Positions 11,741 through 23,700 of a stretch of DNA of 64,000 nucleotides are shown here, piece by piece. Every line of letters starts with the position of its first letter. Positions within the stretch are counted from its first letter, which is position 1. The notes below the pieces were generated by a model. The model was not told the DNA's origin and did no database searches. It was given only the letters and a program-made list of their open reading frames with translations. Made by a program: the position numbers and the translations under genes. The stretch is from Manduca sexta (lineage: Eukaryota > Arthropoda > Insecta > Lepidoptera > Sphingidae), in contig NC_051141.1 of NCBI RefSeq assembly GCF_014839805.1, positions 15,384,777 through 15,448,776 on the forward strand, in the 5' to 3' direction.

Positions 11741-13154
11741 AATCGCGCAAAGTTAAAATAGTAATAAGTTTTCAGAAATTTTCCAAATTTATTAGCAATT
11801 TTATTTAATTTTCTTTCAGTTAGAACCTGCTTCAAAATATGAGAAAATTTAAAAAGGATTAATGTGTGGTTAAGATGCTTTCGAGTTATAAAGGAAATAG
11901 CGATTTATTTTTATATTGTACAGAACATTATTGAAGAATGAGTGAGACACAATTAGTCCAAATACTTTTTAAAAAGATTAAACTAACGCACAATGCCGAC
12001 TCTATATTTGTTATTATCTTTAAGGCTTTTCCGCGTTGAGGATAAATACAGTATTTTATTATATCACTTGGTTTCCTAATGATTCATTGATACGAAATGC
12101 AAACACGATAACGCTTTGTTTAAAATGTAAGGTAATGTCCCTTATCGGATTTTATATCACATATCAGATTATGCTAGAAAAAGAACGAATAGACGAGCAG
12201 AAGTGTCTAACCGCCAACTTCTTTTATAGCTTAATTCTATTTGCGCGATCTATTTCTCCAAAATTATTCATTATTATTATATGTAGAACAATATACATTA
12301 AAAATAACGTGTTTCTAATAGATAAAAATATAACAATAATTTGTTTTTAATATACTCTCAACCCCTAGCATGTTATCCTAAATTTTACACAGTATCCTGT
12401 AATTAATCATGGGTAGGAATGGTAAGAATTTGGGTCGTATTTATAAGCCGATCCCACCTTTGAGAAGGATCTCGAGTAGACACTTAAGGTGTTGATCTAT
12501 TTAATAAACTTGAGCTGTCATTTCATCGCTTGTTGTCAGCTGAGTTGGCGTAGTTTACCAAACAAAACTCAAGTGTAAAAAATCCGTCATATGCAAATTT
12601 ACTTAAGCATCATATTTCTATAACTTGAAACTAGATTCAAGTTACTCAGACAAATACACTAATTTCATATATGTTTATTTAATATCCCAGAAAAATGTCG
12701 CGTAAGTGAATTAACCTTGCAACCGTCGCATTATTACCTTACAAAAACAACAAACTCTCTTAATGACTCCATGAATTCTCTTTAATACAATTAATAACCA
12801 TGATAGAGCCGATCTTAATGGTCAAATTTGAATAAACATTTTTAACCAATAATCTATTTTGCTATGTTTACAGAAACCTTAATTGCTTAATTAATGTTTC
12901 CACTATCATCAAAATATTTCACGTAAGGTGAATTTTATAGCTATAAGGGGGCGATCACACCATTAGCTGTATTACGAGTATATCGATCATAATATAATAA
13001 GTATTTTTGCGTTCACTTCTATTTTACGTGGAGTCTCGGCAGGGAAAAGTCTACGTGATAAAATATATAATTTTGACATTGTGTTACTAATAAAAACTAC
13101 ATACTTATTTACTTGAAAATGATATTTTACAATAAGCTACTCGATCCGGAGATG

Positions 13155-13221
13155 TAAAAAAATAAAAAAAAAATTCACGTCGAATTGATAACCTCCTCCT
13201 TTTTTTTGAAGTCGGTTAATA
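13155..13221. repeat. Dispersed repeat fragment
   Basis: AAATTCACGTCGAATTGATA followed by ACCTCCTCC and GAAGTCGGTTAA is a phrase I recognise as a common lepidopteran interspersed repeat, probably a retrotransposon tail. It is bounded by A- and T-rich runs. Family not determined. Confidence 0.4.
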
Positions 13222-13996
13222 AAATGTAATTTAAAACATAACAAATATCAATAAGATGTAACTTTAATCTAGCGATGTCAAAATCTATACTACTACAGTG
13301 AGGCAATTCGTTACATCGGCAACAACACATTTTGAATCAGAAATGCTCGCCCACGTGCGCCGTATTCGCTTTTAGCTATAAAATAATAAAAAAAATCTGA
13401 ATAGTTAAAACTGTATTGTAATTATTAATATTATTTAACTGTATTGGTGAAAATATTCGTTATTCACGGTTAATTTTTGGCACAATGTTAAGGTATAGAC
13501 GAGTATCTATGTAGAATAGGTTTCATTTATTAACGCTATGTCAATATGAACTTGTAAATGTATGATATTGTATTGAAGACCTACCGTGTTATCAAGCTTG
13601 TAACAATGTTATGATTAAAACAGTTTAGCTTGAAAAAAAATACCAGCTTCTCGATTTCACAATCATTACTGAGTAGCTTAATCTTATCTTGCATTTTCAT
13701 ATAATATTTCAGCTGGAACTGATTTTGCCAGTTTATAGCAGCATTAGCTGGATTAATATTAATATCTGCTTATAATATAAACTAAAAAATCAAACAAGTA
13801 TATATATTATATAAATTATACCTCTATGTGACAATAGCCTTATGTGACCACACTAATGCAGTTTTAATATTTGTTGAATAATGGTTGTTTACAATTCAAC
13901 TACTGTACTGTACTTTGCACTTTATGTATTTGTGAAAATGTTTTTTTTTTACCAATCATTCTGTTTTTGTTTCGTGTTGTGTATTCTGATACCTGA
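13222..13996. other. Intergenic DNA, nothing recognised
   Basis: AT-rich with no ORF, RNA or repeat that I can name. Confidence 0.4.
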
Positions 13997-14120
13997 TTCA
14001 TAGACGTTATTTATCTAAGGACGGAGCATTGCTGTCTACTGGACTGTCATGCCGCCAGCACTGAGAAACAAACTTGTTATCACAGCAATGCTCCGTCCTT
14101 AGATAAATAATGTCTATGAA
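13997..14120. mobile_element. Small foldback (MITE-like) element
   Basis: Two inverted arms of 39 bp (13997-14035 and 14082-14120) match except at one position and enclose a 46-bp loop. The arms contain TATCTAAGGACGGAGCATTG. This is the layout of a miniature inverted-repeat element. No clear target duplication is seen at the arm ends, so the exact borders and superfamily are open. Confidence 0.6.
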
Positions 14121-14455
14121 TAAGAGGGTGAGTGTTTGCGTTATAGCATGACGAAATTATTATACATGTTATTAATAATGTCGATTATTAATATTCCTTT
14201 GAGATGCTTCGGATTCAAATCGACGAACAGCCAGAAAACTTCTGTCAGGTTGACTGGATTGAACAAGAAAATAGACTAATATAAGAATATAAATTAATAC
14301 TTTGTTTGCGGGTCGGACCGCGTGGTATTGTTATTCCGGTAAATATTGGTAATATATCGGTGGTATATTTCTTCCCAGAGTGTCAAACTATCTCCTACTA
14401 AATTCCATCGTAACCTGTGTAGTTTAGTTGTGAAAGCTTAACAGACAGACAAAGT

Positions 14456-14590
14456 TCATCATCATCGCAAGATGTCCACTGCTGAACATGGGTCTCCCCC
14501 AAAGATTTCCAGATCGCCCTACTGGAAGCGACCTGCATCCAGCGGCCTCCTGAGATTAGGTGATCTACCTCATGGGCGGACACATGACCT
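14456..14590 (-). mobile_element. 3' end of an RTE-like LINE (fragment)
   Basis: The minus-strand reading gives the end of a reverse-transcriptase ORF. RWMQVASSRAIWKSLGETHV (within 14498-14610) is the same protein phrase as in the plus copy at 17.5 kb. The 3' tail is an ATC/GAT microsatellite (14457-14466), typical of RTE-clade LINEs. It is severely 5'-truncated. Confidence 0.7.
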
Positions 14591-14921
14591 AATATCAGAT
14601 TGGGAGGATTACAAATCAAAAGTAAAAGAAATTATTGCGAAAATAAATAAAATATATCCATTAACTCAAACTGTTTCTGCCGTGACTACAATTTATATTA
14701 AATCCCGTCTTCGGTATCCTCGGAAGAGAGGACAACGGCTACTATCTCTTTCTACATCTTGCGAAGTGCGTAAAGTTTTGAAATACAAAAAAATATGTCA
14801 AAGCACAAGTATTTCTATAGTAAACAGATTATTTTATTGGTAACTTGTAATCTGCAATGAAGTTCTTACTACATAGTTGGGGATTGCATTCAAAGTGCGT
14901 AATATACTAGCATAGAACCTT

Positions 14922-15153
14922 ACTAATATTATAAATGCAAGCTTCGGATAATGTTTGGATAAGTGTTTGTAAACGTAGACAACTGTACGGATTTCAATGA
15001 AATTTAGCACACGTGTAGACTATGTATTGGAATAACACATAGGCTACTTTTATCCCGGTAATATGCTCCTATGGAAAATAATCGAATTTTTATCTGACTT
15101 TTTAAATAAACCGCGCTTGCGTCGTATATAATTGTAACGCGAGCATCACCTAG
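14922..15153 (+). mobile_element. Short non-autonomous Helitron (family C)
   Basis: The head ACTAATATTATAAATGCAAG, an internal ACACATAGGCTACTTTTATC phrase, a GC-rich tail with CGCGAGCATCAC and a terminal CTAG followed by host T fit a lepidopteran non-autonomous Helitron family. A minus-strand scrap with the same internal phrase occurs near 50983. It is about 230 bp with no coding sequence. The first bases are altered from the expected TC start. Confidence 0.6.
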
Positions 15154-17529
15154 TACAGATTAATACTACAGCGTTTGTTGATAACAAAAAATAATACGAG
15201 TACCGCGGCTGTAGGTGAGATGCCTTTCTACAATCGTGAGTGCTAACATTATGTAATAGAATGATATATCTTATCAATAGACTTGATCTACTTATTCCCA
15301 TTCATTTCTTTTTTCTATTAGCGTTAACTATTGTACAAAGTTTTCTTATCTAAGGTCCCGGATGAACACTACGCAAGTCTAATGATGTTCTCTATCGAAC
15401 AGATATTAAAGAGGGCTTAAGGATGATATAAACATATCTGACGTAACTCTATTTGTAAAGAAGTAATTGATAATCAAGTTAATAGATAATATACCTACGG
15501 ATAACGTAAAAACATTCGTATGCAACCGTTTTTCATAATTACTCAATGGACATTAACTCTAAATATAAAGTTAATAAATACTTAAAATAACATCATTTTC
15601 GAGTACCTGATAAACCAATGATCACAATAGTTTCTTAATACTGGCATAAGCTAAAAGTAAATTAAATGACGTACATTCGCTACAAATTAGAATTTAGAAG
15701 ACTTCTCGAACAATCAGTGCGGTCGTAATTACCAGTTGCGTTTGGTTCTCGGCAGGTCGGCACCGGATTTGCGATGTACAACTGGATGATTGCAACTGCA
15801 TACAGTCACAAGGATTGGATAATGCATCACTAATAAATTGGCTTTATTATAGTTTGTTGCCCTCTGTTCCTGGTTTACAATATAATGGATGAGTTTAGTA
15901 GTTTAAATCTACATCTATAATAGTAGTAAATTAGCAGAAGGTGATAGAAACTAGTTTGACAACAAAATAAAAATAATCATGTCTGTTCATTCCACGAGAA
16001 AATTATTACCTATCAATGCTATTTTTGAACAGCGTATTCTAGAAAATTGTATTTAGGCAAAGCTTGCTTTACTTAATTTAATAGCAGATTATTAAGTATT
16101 AGAGTTTAAAAACGACTCGAGCCAACTCTAATTAACGTGTGCTTTGAATGAATGTTTCCAATAAATTAGCTAATTGAAATTGTCACAAATAATTACCCGA
16201 AAATTGCGTACATTACATTGGATACATGTCAAGGTGTATTAAGTGATTGGTAAATTAATGATTAAAGAATTAGTACAGGCTACAATGACCATATGAACCG
16301 AAAGAAATTAATTATAATTAATACCGCGGGTGGCTTTGTTCTTGAGCCTCGCCATCGGAAGATGATGCATTATTATTATATTTATATGATCATTGATGTT
16401 TCTATGTAAATAGATAATTTAAAAAAAGGGAACTAATTCTCAAATGATATTTTAATACTCAATCCCTTATGATATAATCATGGTCAAGCCTGTATCCTCG
16501 AACACTTTTGGATTACTCTTATATTACACCTCTAGATTTTATAGTCTTTGTATTTCATTATGAATTTTGGTGGTAGAATAATTTGTGCAATGTGATATCT
16601 ATTATAACAAAAAAATATTCAAAAGTAATTGCAAGTGATGGTATCGCTATGTTTGCCTAAAGGTAGGTTTTTGTGAGCGTGGCTTCAATCATCGATAATG
16701 AATATTATACAGTGGTCGCATCATCACAGACCAGCTTAAAGGCATTGTTAATTTGAAAAGCAAACATCGACGTTAATTCACATTACTGTGAATAAATCTA
16801 ACATGTGATATCGCTTGGCTCAGATATGTTGCTTTTTTTTTGGGTTAAATCGCACTATTAAGAAAATGCATGAATCTTAGGACCGTATTAATTAATCAGT
16901 TTATGTATTTACTATTTATTATTCATATAAACTTTCCTTTTCAATCACTCTATCTAGTAGTTAAAAAAATCTAAGCGAACACAGCGGAAGCTACTTAATT
17001 TTATACTATGTGAAGATTTTAAACCAAGGAATTCTAAGAATCAATCCTTACATTTTAAGTTTATTTAGCCGTTTCCTAAGGGAATAGCGAAACAATTTTC
17101 TAGTTCATATAAATTGTATTCCGAGAAATCAAATGCCAGTCTCGCCGCGAACAGACGTACAATTTTAAAAGGTCAATTCAAGAATAGAATCACTTCCATT
17201 AGTGGAGAGCGGAGTTAAAGGTTTACTATATTTTTGCTGTCGTATCTGTTATTATGTCACGAACCTGGGATTATATATTTTTCACTAGTTTTCTAACGTA
17301 GTAAATATGTTTGATATATCTTTCGTAAACCAATCAAAATTCCTTCTTGATTAATGTCTTTCGTTTTCGAACGTAAACTTTGTGCATAATAATAATAATT
17401 TCAAAGTTGAAATCTTAAGCAGTGGTGGTATAGGCCTACATATACAAATTTAACTAGAAAATAACATATTTAAAGTAAGACACATGTTTTGAATCATTAT
17501 AATACCAAGTCACCGACATAGTCCATCGG
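15154..17529. other. Intergenic DNA, nothing recognised
   Basis: 2.4 kb of AT-rich sequence without a supported gene, RNA or named repeat. Confidence 0.4.
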
Positions 17530-17748
17530 TTTAGCAAGCTGAAGTGGAGTGGGCAGGGCACATAGCTCGCAGAACTGATGGCCAAGCAAGAAAGTTCTGG
17601 AGTGGAGGCCACGAACTGGCAAGCGCAGCGTCGGACATCCACTCATTAGTTGGACAGATGACTTCATAAAACTCGCAGGTCGCTGGATGCGGGACGCTTC
17701 CAATAGGTCGATCTGGAAATCTTTGGGAGAGGCTCATGTTCAGTAGTT
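17530..17748 (+). pseudogene. RTE-like LINE reverse transcriptase C-terminus
   Basis: Two adjoining plus-strand frames read as the end of a LINE reverse transcriptase. The first gives WAGHIARRTDGQARKFW. After a one-base frame change it continues as EWRPRTGKRSVG, then SWTDDFIKLAG and RWMRDASNRSIWKSLGEAH, ending VQ-stop near 17748. The frameshift and 5' truncation make it dead. The minus-strand ORFs over the same bases are shadows. Confidence 0.75.
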
Positions 17749-20262
17749 AACATAGAATCCTTTAATTCTAACTCGAATATTTTACCCTATACCAAGAATG
17801 ACGGACCAAAGGCACGCATACTAATGGTGGCACGCCAATAATAATTTAGAATGCCCATCAACAATATTGTAGGATCACATAAAAAGGTTGCAATAAACGT
17901 TCGGTATATTGCTATACACTCTAGTTTACCGGTAATAAAAAAAAAACGATAACGTATTGATCAGCGATAGCTTTCCCCACAGGTGTTCCCACTCGAACAT
18001 GACCGCCGCCCACTGTTGCATATTGAGGCACTAAATCAAAACACCGGCACTGACCTTCAGTTTCGGGATCACTGCATTCCAATATCAGTAATCGAGTGAG
18101 TGGTGTATGGAACAGGTGTCTCACCCGTCTACTGGCCGAGGCTTGCGGTTAAAAAAGTTAAAACTAACTGCTGTTACTGAATTAACCATTACTTAAAAAT
18201 TATCACGTCTCGTTTGTTAAGCAGATTGTGATAAAATCTGTCAAAAATCTATTATGTCTCAATTAGAAATATCATAGGCCTTGAATGTTAACATAAATAT
18301 CGCAGTTCCGTGATTATCTACACGTGATGACTTAGCATGGCGGAGACCAAGGAGCACGACTGGCACATTTCAGAACTAGCAATAGCTATAGTTTATAGAT
18401 CAAAACGATCTTATTTTAAAAAAGATTTATTTTTTATTATTACTGAAGAATGAAGATTCTCCGAAAGGGAATCCTATCCAGATCAAACCGCGTAAGCAAA
18501 TTATAGTGTAAACTTTAAAGTTCACTTTAATTATTTTCTTTAAGCTATTGTTACTAAACAATTACTTAGTTCTGAATACTTTACTTTTTCTCAGTACTTT
18601 TTCGAAACTACTCTTGCACTTTTTTGTATTTTAGTGGAGAATTTTTTCAAAGGATTTGAAACATTTTATTACTTTGTTCAAATGTTTTGTATTCATTACT
18701 TTTATGGATAGCATTTAAAGTAGAACTACTGATTTTTATGTATTGTATTTTAATAGGTATATTTAAAAAATTGCTTCAAGAATATGTAGCTAAATACAAA
18801 TATCTACCCGCCTCGCGTCCGATATTATGTTACGCTGACCTTATTTATTCGTCTCGATGAGTCGCATTTTTCTTCAACCAGCAATAAACTATGTTCGATA
18901 AAATTTTAATACTTGGGTGTTTCCTTACCTTTCAAATCATTTTTATATACAGGGATTTAATTTTCAGTATGATTAAATTTATTTGGAACACTAAACTATT
19001 AACACTCCAGTCCAGTCCAGTCTCAATGTCCTTTCCAGTTACTTTTGCTTTCATTTCCTCATTCAGTTTCCGATGCGTAGGTAATGATTTATGACACCAG
19101 ATGTTACAAAATACATAAAAACTCATTACGTCACGAATTGTTACGTTGGTGACAAGCGACCTTGCTCTCTCTGCATCAGTGCCAAGGCATTTCGTTCTTA
19201 TTTCCTAGTATTCCAAAGCGTTGTTTCTTTTTGCATTACTTTCGTCACGTTGTTTGCATTCAATTAGAAAAGGATAGATGTATCTTAGTTTACACCTCGA
19301 TTTCAGGAATTCTTGTAAACAAATAAAGAATTGGTTTATCACAATTGCTTTATTTTTGTTTTGCTCCTTCAGGAATATTTATTATTTCAAACGCATCTTT
19401 GATATGCTTATTCAGTTAATTAAAAAGAAAAGTTTGATGTCTGTCTACGAGTAATAATCCTATACAGTTTTCTTTTTAATAATCGAACATCTGCAAGTAA
19501 GGACTGTTGACAAGTAAATTCATAAGCCTGGCTAACCGAAGTGAATCTTATTTGAATTCAATTTAACCCACTTCAAACCAGTAGCTAACCGACTGAAAGC
19601 TATTTTAATATTTTATTAATTGCGTTTGAGTATTAGATTTTGAGTTATGTACTCAGTAATTAATAAATTAAAGTGAGTTGATCTGACCTTTAAAATGTCA
19701 GTAATCTGCATATACTACTGTTGTCCAGATTGCAGCAGAGTTTGTGACGCCTACACGAAGTGTGGGTGTGCGTGTTCCGCAGTATGGTCTAATTCACGTG
19801 TTGCAACTTTCACCTTCGCTCGCGTTGTCGGAATGTCTGCCTGTTGCTAGGCGCGTCGACGTAGGAGCCAAGCCCCCAGTGAATGGGCGACCCGTTCCTT
19901 ATCACCAGTGTCCTTCACCACGCGGTATCGGCAGCTGCACTAGTACACTGCCGCGACTTCACTTATGAGGAAAATCATAAGGAAAATACGATATGATAGA
20001 ACAAAATTAATGCTATAAAAATAAAAGGTGCATAAGTGATCACCTATTTTCCCTATATTCCGGAATGCCTTTCTTGAATTAGAAAACAATTAGTGATTTA
20101 AGTGATGGTAAAAACATAATTAAATTTTGTATTATATAAAAATTAAAATTGTCCACGAACTATATTGACTGTGAGATATAGAAAGTATCTATCAATCAAT
20201 ATCTATCATGATTTGCAGAAAAATGAATATGTATACAGAAATAACAATTTTTGCACGTTATC
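17749..20262. other. Intergenic DNA upstream of SCaMC
   Basis: It contains a minus-strand 67-codon ORF at 17921-18124 with gene-like composition (see findings) and a GC-rich patch at 19744-19968. Neither can be assigned. The rest is AT-rich without recognisable content. Confidence 0.4.
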
Positions 20263-20600
20263 TACTTAATATGTGGCGATAAAGTCGGCAAGTCAGTGTT
20301 CGAAGCGGATCTTGGTAATGGGGCCTCAGCGCTCAGTTGACAAAACCGGTACAACGCGGTTCCTCGCTTGCCGCCCGCAAGTCGTCGCTCGCGCCGCCTC
20401 GTGGTGACGAAATAATGTAGCTCGCATTGCTCACCACGAGTCACCAGTCTCCACGCTGAACGCTCCGGCCGGCACCGGCCCGCGGTCCGCTGCTCGCAGC
20501 TCGCCCAGTGTGAGATCGTTCGTCGGCCGGGTTATACGTGTTCTTGTTATCGCGCTCCCGCCACTCGCACACTCGAATACCAAGTATTACGCGATCTGAT
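20263..20600 (+). promoter_or_regulatory. GC-rich promoter and 5' UTR region of SCaMC short form
   Basis: CpG-rich sequence at 20280-20560 contrasts with the AT-rich flanks and ends about 90 bp before the SCaMC first coding exon. Two arthropod initiator-like TCAGT motifs occur (20293-20297 and 20333-20337). No TATA box is obvious, as is usual for broadly expressed genes. The transcription start within it is not determined. The promoter role is inferred from position and composition. Confidence 0.55.
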
Positions 20601-20687
20601 ACAGTTCCAAAGAAGAAATTTATCTGTGATTTTAATTTATTTATAGTTAATATCTGTCTAATTTACCTTAGTAGTAAAATAGATAAA

Positions 20688-20774
20688 ATGTCTCTGGAAT
20701 TGGAAGACTTTACGGGCACCACCGGCGATGTCTTCGAGGATTTCCTGATCATATTCCGCCGATGTTTGGCAAAG
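20688..20774 (+). CDS. SCaMC: SCaMC coding exon 1 (alternative start)
   Basis: 29 codons, ATG in an AAAATG context, ending LAK followed by donor GTAAAT, phase 0, which fits the phase-0 acceptor of exon 2. It encodes an acidic stretch and a hydrophobic [11 protein letters not shown] segment, not an EF-hand. The open frame extends past the donor but loses meaning there. Confidence 0.75.
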
Positions 20775-23700
20775 GTAAATATGCATTCTAAATTCGGGTT
20801 AGCCAGCACGGCTGGTCGAAACCGATGCCAGTCATACGGTACGTCCCATCGGGAATAGATTGTCACATTGTTCCTACGTACGGTTTAAATTTTGCGCCAA
20901 TACCAAAATGGATATGGATTCTTATGTCGACATATGGGAGTGGATATTAAAGGTAGGCGAGCAGCTGGTCTCACTCTGATTTAAAAAAATATATTGCGTG
21001 CTGTTTTTGGAACGTTATCAAAATTAAATCTTTATTTTAGAAAACAAAAAAATCATCATTCCCGCCAAATCGTAACTGTCCTTGAGTCTATGTGTGAAGT
21101 TTATGTTGAACAATATGAGGAATTAGCTATAGTTGCGGAACGGGAAACACGTGGTGATAACGGTGCATTTGTAACAGGAATTCGACAGATGTGACAATGA
21201 CCGTTTGGCGGGAATATAAGCCATTGTTAAAATTCTGTTGTTGAAGTTTGGCACACCTATCGATATTTAGAGTATTGAAACCTTGGATGCGTTGCCTAGA
21301 CGACAGCGCGTGTGTGCCACGCTTGGACTGTGCTCCGCGTTCGGCTGGCGAAGTCGACAGAGCTCGCATAGTTTCATTGTCTTATCACTCTTTATCACAG
21401 CTCGAAGATGTATTAATGTTTTGGCTATTCATTTCATTTTGCCATCGTTTATGTACACGAGCTGAGCGCACATTGCTATGCGAATTTGCGAATTCATTAA
21501 CTTTCCTTTTGCACACTTTCACATTTTAATATGTCATAGTAACGTTGAAGTTATACGCGTATGATATTATGAGATACTTAATTTTTGTAGTGTATATTTT
21601 ACATAAGACGTACTTTTAAATCTTTTGTAGAAATTAAGTCTCTGCTATCTACATTTAGGTACAAAATTTTGAAAGGAAAATATCAATAAACAAAACTAAG
21701 GACTTAAAATAATAAATCCGATTTTCAGGACACAATCGGATAAGAATTAATTACTTTACACTTGGTTAGGAGATTATACAGAATTTCCAATTATCCTTAA
21801 TGGATTAAAATGATACTACATACCAACATTCATTTAGATATATAATAATCACTTATGTGGAGATTGAATACCTATTATGAAAAAAATAATGAATTTGTAA
21901 CCCGGGCGCTTCCCGTTAACCTTGATAATTGAATTGTTTCATTCGCTAATTGGGTGATAGTTGATGACGATTGAAAATGTCACGTGACGTATGTAACGGA
22001 ATTACATTTTATTAACGTACGAAATCGCGTTGTAAGATTTTGCCAAATGACCTTTTGTATTAAACATTTTAAACAGTAGCAGTACACGTCACTAAAGAAG
22101 TAGATTGTTTTCATACGTTTAAATTAATTCCATATTCTAGATCTTAATTTGTTTAATTATCTGTGCAGACCATTAAGTTAAACCCATTTCACCGCATTCA
22201 TTTTATTACTTACTTTTACGTGTTTAAAGATAAATTATACTATTGCAACCATCATGAGCCGAGTTTATGTACAAGGCATTAATTTATCGTTTATTATTGC
22301 AGTTACTAGATACATATCAATCCTTCTTTGTTCGATACATGCCTTGGTGTCTCAGTTGTCTGTGGTTGAAAAAATATGTCAACTGTGGACCGATAAGGGC
22401 TTCATTAAGTAAAGCCTCAGGAACAACAATTAAATGAATCGCCCTCAATTAACATTATTACCTGTTAACCTGGAATAGTTATACTTAAAAAGATTTTGTA
22501 GGTTTGATTCCATTGATACTTTTGCTCAATTAATTTGATAGACATGTTGATATATGATAAGGCATCATTGAAATTAGATTTCTCTTAGTGAGCCATGTTA
22601 TTTGCCAATTTGATTAGCCCAGTAGCAAAATTAAACCCATATTTTTTTATCTCCGTCACGATCTATATTAAATCTCCGTAAGAAGTAATGAGAGTTTGCA
22701 GTAGGTACATTTTTTTCGACTAAACATTTTCTTACTTTATTGCTTCCAATACATCGAGGAATGCAATTACTGTGTTTTAAAGTGTTTCGGCCAGCTCAGC
22801 GAAATCTGCATAGCGCTTTGAACCTTATTAACATTATTGACTTAGTTTTGGACCAATATTTGCCTCGTTGGACAAACATGCCCTAAAATATTCAATAACT
22901 AATTGATCATGTTTTTAGAGACCAGAGCTCGTTTTTAGTCTTGTAATTAATTTGTTAAAATCTTCTACAATGCAATATGCTTTTCGAAACCGTAGAACTC
23001 CACTCTAAATTATAATTAAAAGAACAAATATTGTAAGTAAGTAATCTAGGAAAAATTTACTGATGCGTAGTTATGATGGGTTTATATCCGACAATGTAAC
23101 AATTACTGAGTTTATCACTTGCTGTCTAGACGGAATTAATGCGTATCAAAAGCAAGGTTAGTGATAATATTTTACTGTGGGTTTGGTGCGATATCAATAC
23201 CAAGACTAGTAAAGGGAATTAATTAAAGATGCTTATGAGCAACGAAATAAGAAATTTGGCGTTCATTGGCAGTAACTTATCGCATATTGTGTTAAATAAG
23301 ATGCATTTAATCAAATGTAATAAAAACATGTTAGATATTTTAACTGTTTTCCCCCATGTGGTTTGGATACCTACATAAATAATAATTTATACTAAAACCG
23401 TTTGTCCTTTAACTAATCGTTTGCTTTACCTGTGACTAGTAAAAAATGTCACATCCTTGACAGGCAGTACAGACAGCTTACTTTCATTTTCCGATCTTTA
23501 GGTGGAAATGTTTACCCAATTTCTGAACACTTATTTTCGAGGTTCATAGCCCTTTTTAAGTTTTATCCGGTGATAGCTCGTTTATTTTTCATAATGCTTC
23601 GGTAAATCCAAAATCAATCATGCACAAATTCATATCAAGTTCAAAGCTTTGTGCGACAGTTGAAGTTTCAAATGAGTATTGCCTTCGTATTAGGCTATTA

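Larger units (their letters stand above)
9451..13154. other. Intergenic DNA with scattered repeat pieces
   Basis: No gene could be supported. It holds a CpG-rich segment at 9645-9750 and a Helitron-type 3' end at 11643 (listed separately). An ORF of 111 codons at 9953-10288 shows no motif I know, though its composition is less AT-driven than its surroundings. A 104-codon AT-rich ORF at 12036-12350 looks like chance. Confidence 0.4.

Noticed and set aside
14472..14843. 123-codon plus-strand ORF
   Set aside because: It crosses a minus-strand LINE tail, whose own frame gives the recognisable reverse-transcriptase end.
20538..20858. 106-codon ORF as the true SCaMC N-terminus
   Set aside because: It reads upstream of the ATG at 20688 through likely 5' UTR and past the donor at 20775.
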